Source: Tetracentron sinense
Lineage: Eukaryota; Streptophyta; Magnoliopsida; Trochodendrales; Trochodendraceae
DNA length: 64,000 nucleotides
Direction: 5' to 3'
NCBI GenBank assembly: GCA_015143295.1
Contig: CM026556.1
Location: 17,112,547-17,176,546 of the forward strand
Every line of letters starts with the position of its first letter. Position 1 is the stretch's first letter. The notes under the pieces are model-generated. The model was not told where the DNA came from. It saw only the letters and a list, made by a program, of their open reading frames with translations, and made no database searches. Below are positions 20,401 to 29,532 of the stretch, piece after piece. Position numbers and translations under genes: made by a program.

Positions 20401-21193
20401 CTCTCGTTGCCCAAATCAGGCAAACGGGCTCGAATTCCATAGAAACGAAATCCCACACTTAGGTTAGGTCGAAAAACTCGCGTTAGATAAAATAGCATCG
20501 AAATCCGACCCCCGGTTTGGATATGGTACGCATTTGTATGTTTAGGCTGAAGTATACTTTCTAAGTATGGATGTTGGCTTCTCGGTGCCCAAATTGGGGA
20601 AACTTGAATTCCATCGAAACAATTTCCACACTTAGGTTGGGTCGGAATTACACTCGTAAGAAGAAACCACATCAAAATCAGACCCCCGATTTGTATTTGG
20701 TTCGCGTTTCTAGGTTTAGGCCTAAGTATACTTTCTAAGTGTGGACTTTGAATTCATTCGAAAAGAATTCCCCCACTGAGGCTGTGTCGAAATACTCACG
20801 TTAAAAGAAACGACATCCAAATCCTACCCTCAGTTTGGATTTGGTGCGCGTTTTTAGGTTTAGGCCGAAGTACACATTCTATATATGGATTTCGGTCTCT
20901 CGGTGCCAAGATTGGTTAACAACCTCGGATACCATCAAAATGAATTCCCACACTTATGTTGGGTCGAAATACAAGTGTTAGATGAAACTATATCAAAATC
21001 TGACCCCCGATTGGGATTTGGTGGATGTTTGTACATTAGGCCGAAGTATACTTTCTAAGTTCGTGTTTCGGGCCTATCAGTGCTCAAATCGGGAAAACGA
21101 CCTTGGATTTCATCATAATGAATTCTCACACTTAAGTTGGGTCCAAATACATGCGTTAGAGGAAACAACAACGAAATCCGACCCCGGTTTAGA
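17498..21193 (+). repeat. ~178-bp tandem satellite, second block
   Basis: Continues the satellite seen at 11179, about 20 monomers, all forward. Monomers with GGTTTCTCGTGCTCAAAT at 17546 and 20210 are each followed by one with CTCGTTGCCCAAATCAGGC (17735 and 20403) and then one with GGATGTYGGC. The monomer at 17905-18010 contains the same internal shortening (GGGTCTAAGTATGGATGTCGG) as the one at 13245, so the two blocks share a repeat history. No gene is seen. Confidence 0.95.
21189..21193. other. Left target-site flank of composite element A
   Basis: TTAGA directly before the first LTR. The right flank after the last LTR is TTGGA (47771-47775), and the undisturbed satellite reads TTGGA here, so this is a 5-bp target duplication with one later substitution. 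Confidence 0.75.
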
Positions 21194-21399
21194 TGTTGAG
21201 CCCCGGACTTTTTCATGCTTAATGCATGACACTTTAGTAGCTAATTTGCCTTTAATGTAGTAAAATAAGGAAGAAATTAAAATTTTCAACTATGTCAGAA
21301 ATGTTCCTTTTCGAAGTACGTACCCAACGCAAGTTGAATCGTCAAAATCCAACGAGTAAGTCAAAAGATATGGCCAAAACAATTTGGACCTGTAGAGCA

Positions 21400-21580
21400 C
21401 CGATCGCTCAGTCCACAACAGCGATCGATCGGTCCACAACCGATTGATTATCTATCGACTGGTGCACTTTTTTGTGTGGGGAAATTTTCCAAAGAGCATG
21501 TTTTTGACCGATCGGCCGGTCAAGAACACCGATCGCTCGGTAGGCAACCGATCGATCGGTCATAACCACCGATCGCTCAG
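21400..21580 (+). repeat. CGATCG palindrome array in LTR1
   Basis: CGATCGCTCAG, CGATCGATCGG, CGATCGGCCGG and similar palindromic motifs recur about seven times. The corresponding part of LTR2 is at 38954-39139. The copies differ at single bases, as expected for independently mutating sites. Confidence 0.7.
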
Positions 21581-23033
21581 TCTTCGTGTTTTTGGCAAAA
21601 TTTCATTAAGGGCATTTTCTGCAGTTGGGTGTTATACCCTTCCCTATTAAGGTTTGCCCGAGCCTTTAGGGCTCATTTACCACACTTAGAAGATATTAGA
21701 GAGGAAGAGAGAAGAGAATGAGATTTGTAAACCTAGGGTTTGATTTTTGAGAAGAAATCAAAGGGTTTGTGAACCCTAGATCACCTAGAAAAAGGATTGC
21801 TTCAAGATTCCGGTTCAAGCACGCGAGGAGCAGTTTCTCTAAGTTAGGGCAGCAACTCACACATGTTTTGGAAGGGGAATCTTTCCCTCATTTGTCAAGG
21901 TCGGTACCTCTTGCTACCCTCCTAGTTCATACCTCTTTTATTCTCTTCTTCTTTATTGTTGTCTTAATATATAAACCTAATGGGATGAATGGATGGTTGT
22001 GAATGTGAATGGGCGATTGGTTGCCGTATGTATGGTGTGATGAATGAAATGGGGAGGGCATTGTATCTATAATGAACAAACATGTATGATGTGAGTATAA
22101 CCCACCTAGAAAAGCATGATTTAGGTTTAAATAAATAACGAACACACTTTATGTTTGATGAAATGCCAAGGCGAATAAAATGAATGATAAATTAAGAAAA
22201 TGAATGATTAATTACTTATGAACTTGTTAGGGCTTATGATAGTGTGAGTTCTTGTTTTCCTTAAAATGTCATGAATGCTTATTGTTTAAATTGCGACATG
22301 TTATATATTGTACATTACCCAATTGCCATATTTAAATGCAAATGCAAGTATGTACACGATCCCACGAGCACGGCATGCATGACATGTTTTATCGGTGTTT
22401 TTAAGAACGAGATTTAAAGGTGGGGCATATCCTACGATATGTTTCACTTCGCTTTTGGCAAGGACAAGACATGGATCTCATAAAGAAGGGTCTCCCTTCC
22501 CTCGCAAGTACATCTAGGAAGAAGGTTCTCCCTTCCCTAACAAGTAGTTTACTTTCCGAGCAAGCATGATGACATGGCATGGCAAGCATGAACATTTAGG
22601 AAGAAGGGTCTCCCTTCCCTCACAAGTAGTTTACATTCCGAGCAAGCATGATGACATGGCATGGCAAGCATGAACATTTTAGGAAGAAGGGTCTCCCTAC
22701 CCTCACAAGTAGTTTATTTTCCGAGAAAGCAAGCATGATACAAGCATGACACACATGGCATGGCATGACACGCATGACACAATAGACAAGTTTTCAATCA
22801 TGAAAAGGGTAATTTCAGTCAAGTCAAGTGCATGATGTTTTCAAGGGTTTTATCGATTTTTATGAAATGCAAGCATGATTATAAATTGCTTTATTTCGTT
22901 GTTATGATATTAATTATTCCTGCTTATTTATATATGTGAACTGCTTCCTGCTTCCTATACTGCTATGGTGTTGCTATGACTGTTGGTTAGTATTTGGTAC
23001 CCGCTGAGTATTCCATGCTCAGCCGTACTTCTT

Positions 23034-23153
23034 ATGTCGGCAGGTACTGAGGGAGCTACTGCTCCATTTGATGTCCGTGCTCTGAACCCATGGGTGGAGG
23101 AGGAGTACGTTGAGGAACTTGTGGAGGATCCTCAGGGCGAGGGCTACTATTAG
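23034..23153 (+). CDS. Conserved short LTR reading frame, LTR1
   Basis: ATG 23034 to TAG 23151-23153, 39 codons, starting MSAGTEG and ending QGEGYY. The core PWVEEEYVEE is identical to copy D at the protein level, with silent differences at the DNA level. The middle (about residues 15-18) and the segment before the end vary. It lies about 300 bp before the LTR end, so it would be in U5 or downstream of the transcription start. Confidence 0.5.
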   Translation: MSAGTEGATAPFDVRALNPWVEEEYVEELVEDPQGEGYY

Positions 23154-23454
23154 GTGGTGGTAGATTATGAGTGGATAGCTGTGGGTGAGCTTGAGAGTTA
23201 AATTTATGTATTTTGGCGGGCATGTCCGTGCTTTCTTTTGTGTATCTTTTTGTATAACTTGAATCACTTGTATATACATAGAGCTTTGGTTAAGTCTTCC
23301 GCTGTGCTATGTTTAAGTATGTTTCCGCTGCTTATATCCTCTTTGTATAGGCTCTATGGGTTTTTGCAGGATGGTTTGCCTAGCAAGTCATGTAAGTCAT
23401 GATTAGTCGTCCAAAGTTCACTCTAACTCCTAGGGTAGGTTTTGGGTCGCGACA

Positions 23455-23809
23455 GAAGTGGTATCAGAACTTAGGCTTTAGGTCTCTAGGGTCACTTAAA
23501 ATAAAATACCACGGCTTGACAAGAGCATATGTTAGGAAACAAGTTAGGAAGGAAGTAAGTCGGAAGCGAGTCATGATCCAAGTGTAAGACTAAACTTTAG
23601 TCTTAGTCAAAATGGTTGCTTCAACCAAGTACGAGTCTTAGGAACGCTAGAACACCAAGGTATAATATTATAAATACTCCAATGGTTGTGATGTGATGTA
23701 TATTAGTATTATACAATTAATACAAATTGAATTATTGTGAACTGGAACTGTGATAAATTGTGGTTTCAAGTGAGATTCATGTGGTGCTATTGTTCTTAGG
23801 GCTTTAGTC
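23455..23809 (+). other. Primer-binding site and gag leader, element A
   Basis: TGGTATCAGAAC at 23459-23470, five bases after the LTR end, matches the initiator-tRNA-Met primer site (TGGTATCAGAGC in B) with one change. The rest to 23809 is untranslated leader, about 90% like the leaders at 27214 and 45406; no ORF is seen. Confidence 0.85.
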
Positions 23810-24748
23810 ATGAGGCGGGGCACACGGGGTCGTGGACCACACACCAGAGCTTCATCTTCTTCTAGAGATAAGGATGAGCAGCCGGACCTCTCTCAGGTCT
23901 TAGGCTCTATTGCTGAAACACTCGTCATACTGGCGGCTCGGCAGACTATACCTTCTTCAGCGGCACCTACTCCACCGCCCGCAGCTCCAGTACATCGAAC
24001 AGCTGGAGTTGAGGCATTTAGCAGATTGAGGCCTCCATCATTCCATGGGAGTGTGGACCCTCTTGCTACGGTCCTATCACCGACAGAGGAAGAAAAAGTA
24101 GTATGGGTTGTTTTCATGCTTGAGGGTGAGGCACACAATTGGTGGTTGTCCGCCTTGAGGACGCGAGATTTGACCATGCAGGGTCAACCCTGGACTTGGG
24201 AGGAGTTCAAGGATACTTTTTAAGAGAAGTACTTTCATGTTGGAGCATGGGAAAAGAAGGAAAGAGAGTTCATCAACCTGGAGCAAGGTTCGATTACTGT
24301 GGTCGCTTATGAGGCTAAGTTCTCGGAGCTATCACGCTTCGCGACTCACATGGTTGCCACCAAGGCAGTGAAGGCGAGAAGATTTGAGCAAGGGCTCAAG
24401 GATGTCATTATGGAGAAAGTATCGGCTTTCAAGCACGCTACTTATCCGGAAGTAGTAGACAAAGCTTTATTGGTCGAGGCCAATTTAGAGACCGTGTCCA
24501 AGAAGAGGGAATTGGCGAGAGGCCAATCTAGTAGTTCTGCACCTCCGGAGAGGCGGGCCCGGACTGGTCCTTATCAGTATGCATGGTCAGCACCACTGAT
24601 GAGGCCATCTTATGCGCCTCCAGCTCCATGGCAGTATGTGCCTCAGGCACCGCGACCTGAGGCTCTTCCGGCCCCACGACCTGTTGCACCTTAGGTAGCG
24701 AGGTATGCACCACCTCCGGCCCCTCCGACTTACACATATGAGGTTTGT
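23810..24748 (+). pseudogene. gag, element A, first part (interrupted by element B)
   Basis: Gag forms the capsid of the retrotransposon particle. It starts MRRGTRGRG as in the other copies. An in-frame loss of 12 codons removes the AEAWILQxEKIF segment of the gag core. TAA at 24221-24223 and TAG at 24692-24694 are in-frame stops. The core signature (EGEAHNWW, WTWEEFKDTF, INLEQGS) is otherwise clear. Coding sequence stops at YEVC where B is inserted and resumes at 34933 after the TTTGT duplication. Confidence 0.88.
24744..24748. other. 5-bp target-site duplication, left copy, element B
   Basis: TTTGT immediately before B's 5' LTR; the identical TTTGT follows the 3' LTR at 34928-34932. Removing B plus one copy joins A's gag in frame (YEV-CTSC). 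Confidence 0.95.
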
Positions 24749-25283
24749 TGTAGAACCCCGGATCTTGATGGCCATGTACGACGAATGATATCATATATTA
24801 AAGCATTTAAGAATGTAATTATGGTGTATGGGTGTTTGGAATGAAATAGGCAAGAGTATAGAATACTCTTGAGTATTGACAAGGGTTATGCCTTGGCATG
24901 CCCTCGACTCTAAATAGCCCTAGCCTTCACACCACTCGTCGGAATAAAGAGATTCTTGGATTTTTGGAAAGGTAATTGAACCCTCTTCGGAGTTCATGTT
25001 GATCACTTGTCTTGGTTTTGAGTTGGTGTTAGGTCAAAAGACCGATTCCTGAAGTCGGGTCGGTTTAAAATCTGGATTGACGAAACCCAATTTCGGATCA
25101 GTCAGGTTTAGGGGCAAAATGGTCCAATAAAAAGAAGATTTGGAAGTTGTGAAAAACATAAAAGTTGTTCTCCTTCGAAAGACGAATCCAACGCAAGTTG
25201 AATCGTCAAAATCGGACAAGCGAGTCAAAAGTTATGGCCGAAATACGAAAACGCAAAAATGCTGAAAACTTTCTGCAAAAGTT

Positions 25284-25470
25284 GCGATCGCTCGTAGGGA
25301 CCCTACGAACGATCGTAGCGGAGCTACGAACGATCGTAGAGTTGCTATGATCGATCGTATATCCCCAGAAATGCTGGAAACTCTCAGGTGAAACTACGAT
25401 TGATCGTAGGAAGCCACGATTGATCGTAGAAGGCTACGATCGATCGTAAATCGCTACGAACGATCGTGGA
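25284..25470 (+). repeat. CGATCG/CTACGA motif array in LTR B
   Basis: Around nine copies of (C)TACGA(A/T)(C/T)GATCGTA with short spacers, just before the TATA box. The motif differs from A and D: it is a CGATCG core flanked by TAC/GTA, making a longer palindrome. The 3' LTR copy is at 32894-33080. Confidence 0.75.
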
Positions 25471-25525
25471 TACGCGATTTTACTTTCTTGGATGCGATTT
25501 TTTAGGGGTTTTTCACCCCTTAAAC

Positions 25526-25533
25526 TATAAATA
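25526..25533 (+). promoter_or_regulatory. Putative TATA box, 5' LTR of B
   Basis: TATAAATAGAAGG, a canonical plant TATA context, lies about 55 bp after the motif array and just after an AGGGGT..ACCCCT inverted repeat. The matching site in the 3' LTR is 33136-33143. Confidence 0.65.
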
Positions 25534-26776
25534 GAAGGCTTAGAGAGGGTTTTTGGGTTACCCTAAACCAAGGAGAGTTCCTAGAAAGAGAGGGAAAGGA
25601 TCTTGAGCATTCCAAAGAGGGTTTTGCTTGAAACCAAGAAGAGCTTCAATCAAGGGTTGGATCTTCCCCAAATCAAGCTTGGATCATTCCAATCAAGTGA
25701 GGATTTTCTCAAGGGGTTTCTTCCTCATTTCTTCAAGGTCGGTACTTCTTGCTACCCTCCTAGTTATAGTTCTTTCCTTTACTTTATTCCTCTTTAATTT
25801 CCCTTATTTACACATGTGCTATGAGGTGGATGGTTGTAAATGGTGAATGGAGATGGAATGGGCGATTGGATGCCAATGGTTGGGTTTTGATGATTAAAAT
25901 GGGGAGGGCATTGTTCCAATAATAAACAAACAAGTGTGATATGAGTATAACCCACCTAGAAAAGCATGATTAGATTTAAATAAATAATGGACACACTCTA
26001 TGCTTGATGAAATGCCAAGGTGAATAAAATGAATGTTAAAATCAAGAAAATGAATGCTTAAATTATGTAACTTGTTAGGGCTTATGATAGTGTGAGTTCT
26101 CATTTTCCCAAAAATGTCATGAGTGATTATTTGTTTGAAATTGCATATGCTACATATTGTGAAATCCCTCAAATGTCATATTTAATTCCAATGCAAGTAT
26201 GCACACGATCTCACGAGCCCGCATGCATGACATGTTTTATTGGGGTTTTCAAGAACACGGTTTAGAGGTGGGGCATATCGTACGATATGTTTTACCTCGC
26301 TTTTGGCAAGGATAAGACAATCATACATTTTCATAAGAAGGGTCTCCCTTCCCTCGCAAGTGCATACATAACATAAGAAGGATCTCCCTTCCCTCATAAG
26401 TAGTTTACTCTTCCAAGCAAGCATGACAAGGCATGGCATGACAAGCATAAGCATTCTAGGAAGAAGGGTCTCCCTTCCCTCACAAGTAGTTTACTCTTCC
26501 AAGCAAGCATGACAAGACATGGCATGACACGCATGATATGACAAGATAAGACGAACATGACAAGTTTTCAAGCACGGAAATGGTATTTCCAGTCAAGTCA
26601 AGTGCACAAGGTTTTCAAGGGTTTTATCGGTTTTTCTGAATGCAAGCATGATTACAAACTGCTTTACTTCCTTGTATGATATGAACTGTTCCTGTTTTAT
26701 ATATATATATATATGTGTGCATTGCTATCTCATGCTATGACTATTGGTTAGTATTCCATGCTCAGCCGTACTTCTT

Positions 26777-26896
26777 ATGTCGGCAGGTTCTGAGGGAGCT
26801 GCTGCTCCATTTGATGTTTGTGCTCCTGGTCCATGGGTGGAGGAGGAGTACATCGAGGAGCCTTTGGAGGAACCTCCCGTAGAGGGTTATCAGTAG
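26777..26896 (+). CDS. Conserved short LTR reading frame, B 5' LTR
   Basis: ATG 26777 to TAG 26894-26896, 39 codons. It begins MSAGSEGAAAPFDV and contains PWVEEEY, ending PPVEGYQ. An 18-bp deletion immediately upstream removes part of the preceding hairpin but leaves this frame intact. Identical in length to copies D, LTR1 and the B 3' LTR. Confidence 0.5.
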   Translation: MSAGSEGAAAPFDVCAPGPWVEEEYIEEPLEEPPVEGYQ

Positions 26897-27197
26897 GTGG
26901 TGTTAGATTCTTAGTGGATTAGCTGTGGGTGAGCATGAGCGATTATATCCATGTATTTTGGCGGGCATGTCCGCACTTTCGTTGTTTTAATTTCTTTGTA
27001 TTAAAACTTGGACCATGTGTATATACTTAGAGGTTTGTTAGACTTCCGCTGTGGTTTATAGTTATGCTTCCGCTGCTACCCTCTATTGTATATGTCCAGT
27101 GGGTTTTGCAGGTTGGTTCGTCAAGCAAGTCCTGTAAGTCATGATTAAGTCGTCCAAGATTCACTCTAACTCCTAGGGTGGGTTTTGGGTCGCGACA

Positions 27198-27557
27198 GAA
27201 GTGGTATCAGAGCCTAGGCTTTAGGTCTTTAGGGTCACTTAGAATCTTATACCACGGCTTGACAAGAGCATATGTTAGGAAACGAGTTAGGAAGGAAGTG
27301 AGTCGGGAGCGAGTCTGGTTCCAAGCGTAAGACTAAACTTTAGTCTTAGTCAAAAATGGTTGCTTAACCAAGTACGGGTCCTAGGTACACTAGAACACTA
27401 AAGTATAAGTATAATGTGATGAATACTCTGATGACTTGATGTGAGGTGTATTAGTGTTATACAACTAATACAAATTGAATTATTGTGAAATGACGTGGAA
27501 ATAAACTGTGGTTTCAAGTTAGACTCATGTGGTGTTATTATTCTCAGGACTTTAGTC
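27198..27557 (+). other. Primer-binding site and gag leader, element B
   Basis: TGGTATCAGAGC at 27202-27213 is the initiator-tRNA-Met primer site. The leader runs to the gag ATG at 27558 and has no ORF of note. Confidence 0.9.
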
Positions 27558-28806
27558 ATGAGGCGGAACACACGGGGTCGTGGGCCACATACCAGAGCTT
27601 CCACTTCTTCACGGGATGAGGATGAGCAGCCGGACCTCTCTCAGGTCTTAGGCTCCATTGCTGAGACACTTGCCATACTGGCGGCTCGGCAAACTATACC
27701 GGCATCAGCGGTACCTACTCCACCGCCTGCAGCTCCAGTACATCGTACAGCTGGAGTTGAGGCATTCCGGAGATTGAGGCCTCCATCCTTCCACGGGAGT
27801 GTGGACCCTCTTACTGCGGAAGCTTGGATCCTCCAGGTTGAGAAGATATTTGCGGTGCTCTCTCCTACAGAGGAAGAGAAAGTGGCATGGGCAGTTTTTA
27901 TGCTAGAGGGCGAAGCCCACCATTGGTGGTTGTTCGCATTGAGGACACGAGACTTGACCATGCAAAGTCAACCGTGGACTTGGGAGGAGTTTAAGGACAC
28001 GTTCTATAAGAAGTATTTCCCGGTTGGAGCTCGGGAAAAGAAAGAGAGAGAATTCATCAACCTTGAGCAAGGTTCGATGTCGGTGGCCGCTTATGAGGCC
28101 AAGTTCTCGGAGCTATCACGCTTCGCGACTCATATAATTGCCACCGAGGCAATGAAGGTGAGGAGGTTTGAGCAAGGGCTCAAGGATGTCATCATGGAGA
28201 AAGTGTCGGTCTTCAAGCACGCCACTTACGCCGAAGTAGTGGATAAAGCCATGTTGGTTGAGACCAATTTAGAGACCGTGTCCAAGAAGAGAGAATTGGC
28301 GAGAGGCCAATCTAGTGGTTCGGTACCTTTAGAGAGGCGGGCCCAGACTGGTCCTTATCAGTATACATGGCCAGCACCACAGATGAGGCCGACTTATGCG
28401 CCTCCAGCACCCCAGCAGTACGTGCCACAGGCACCTCGACCTCAGGCTCTTCCGGCCCCACGGCCAGTTACCCCTCAGGCAGCGAGGTATACACCACCTT
28501 CGGTCCCTCCGGCCTACACATATGAGGTCTGCACTTCATGCGGCAAAAGGCATCCGGCAGGAGATTGCCGAAGAGCATCTGGTGGATGTTATCATTGCGG
28601 TCGCCAGGGCCACATGATCAAGGATTGCCCTAGCCGGCATTTACCAGGCCAGTCTCAGGGTAGTAGGCCCCCAGCACGCCCAGCAGGATCATACCAGGCG
28701 TCATCTCAGACTACCCGGTCTACACCTCAGTCTCGCCAGGCAAACCAGGGGCGAGTTTTTGCCTTGACAGAGGGTGATGCACTTGCATCTGATGATGTGG
28801 TGCAAG
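27558..28806 (+). CDS. gag, element B (exon 1 of gag-pol)
   Basis: 416 complete codons that form the capsid protein. The start at 27558 (MRRNTRGRG) is chosen because A (23810) and the second internal region (45745) start at the same point; the frame is open further upstream but unconserved. The gag core is at about residues 85-230 (EAWILQVEKIF, EGEAHHWW, WTWEEFKDTFYKKYFP, FINLEQGSM). A Pro/Ala/Gln-rich linker follows, then one zinc knuckle at residues 344-357 (CYHCGRQGHMIKDC) for RNA binding. It ends DDVVQ plus one base at the splice donor; without splicing translation would stop at 28917-28919. Confidence 0.88.
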
Positions 28807-28952
28807 GTACACAGTTAGAGTTAATTTCTTTATTCGTGATTATTAGGTTATGCTCTATTCTCTGTGTACGTACTTGGCATGTTCTATATGTATATATACC
28901 TACATGTATACGCTGTTGATGCATGGATTAACTCCGCTAGTTAAAATTTCAG
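28807..28952 (+). other. Intron between gag and protease, element B
   Basis: 146 bp, GTACAC..TTTCAG. Joining 28806 to 28953 gives a Gly codon and changes frame from 0 to 2, exactly matching the downstream protease-RT frame. The joined protein reads from the gag tail directly into GTLLVNE and the protease, as unspliced relatives of this group do. The interior is TA-rich and unlike its coding flanks. Confidence 0.75.
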
Positions 28953-29531
28953 GAACCCTACTAGTCAATGAGTATTTGGCTCGAGTGTTGATTGATACCG
29001 GGTCTACTCATTCGTTTGTCTCGCCGAGTTTTTCAGAAGGCTTTTCTGTGGAGCCCAGTCAGCTAAAACCGGAGTTAGCCATTTCGACTCCGCTCGGCAA
29101 AACAGTATTGGCAGATAAAGTGCATAGAAATAGTGTGGTCCAAGTTGGAAGCCACGAGTTGGCAGTTGATCTCATCGTCCTGGGATTCCAAGACTTTGAT
29201 GTTATATTGGGAATGGATTGGTTAGCAGCACATCATGGGCATGTAGCTTGCTTTGAGAAGATGGTACTCTTCAAGCCGGTAGAAGGAAAACCATTTCACT
29301 TTCGAGGGTTGAGAAGTAGAGACATTGCCCACTTTGCGGCGTTGAGCTTAGCTAACCCCGAGGCAAAGGACTCATCGACAATTCCAGTCGTGAGTGAATT
29401 CCTGGATGTGTTTCCAGAGGAGTTGCCAGGATTACCTCCAAACAGGGAGATTGAGTTTGTGATCGAGCTTGCACCAGGCACAGCTCCTGTTTTCAGAGCT
29501 CCATATAGAATGGCCCCTATTGAACTCAAGA
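28953..29531 (+). CDS. Protease and RT start, element B (exon 2, first part)
   Basis: Aspartic protease with [11 protein letters not shown] (catalytic DTG) near its start, followed by the conserved gypsy segment [10 protein letters not shown] and by the pre-RT linker ([32 protein letters not shown]). It cleaves the polyprotein. A 1-bp deletion near 29530 (CAAGAG; element A has CAAGGAG) ends this frame at the TGA of 29534-29536, so RT would not be translated from this copy without frameshifting. Confidence 0.85.
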
Positions 29532-29532
29532 G

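Larger units (their letters stand above)
21194..23454 (+). repeat. LTR1 of composite A
   Basis: 2261 bp, from TGTTGAGCC to GGGTCGCGACA; the T at the fourth base is a change from TGTAGAGCC. Contents in order: TTGAC-containing block (21325-21375), CGATCG array (21400-21580), leader-like AACCCTAG segment, hairpin array (about 22484-22700), GCTGAG/CTCAGC hairpin (23003-23023) and short reading frame (23034-23153). It is followed by a primer-binding site. Confidence 0.92.
24749..27197 (+). repeat. 5' LTR of element B
   Basis: 2449 bp, TGTAGAACC to GGGTCGCGACA. It contains the TTGAC-containing block (25190-25239), CGATCG array (25284-25470), an AGGGGT/ACCCCT inverted repeat and TATA box (TATAAATA 25526-25533), the hairpin array (26335-26480) and the short reading frame. 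Relative to the 3' LTR it lacks one ~85-bp hairpin unit, several TA dinucleotides and an 18-bp piece holding half of the GCTGAG hairpin. Confidence 0.95.
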
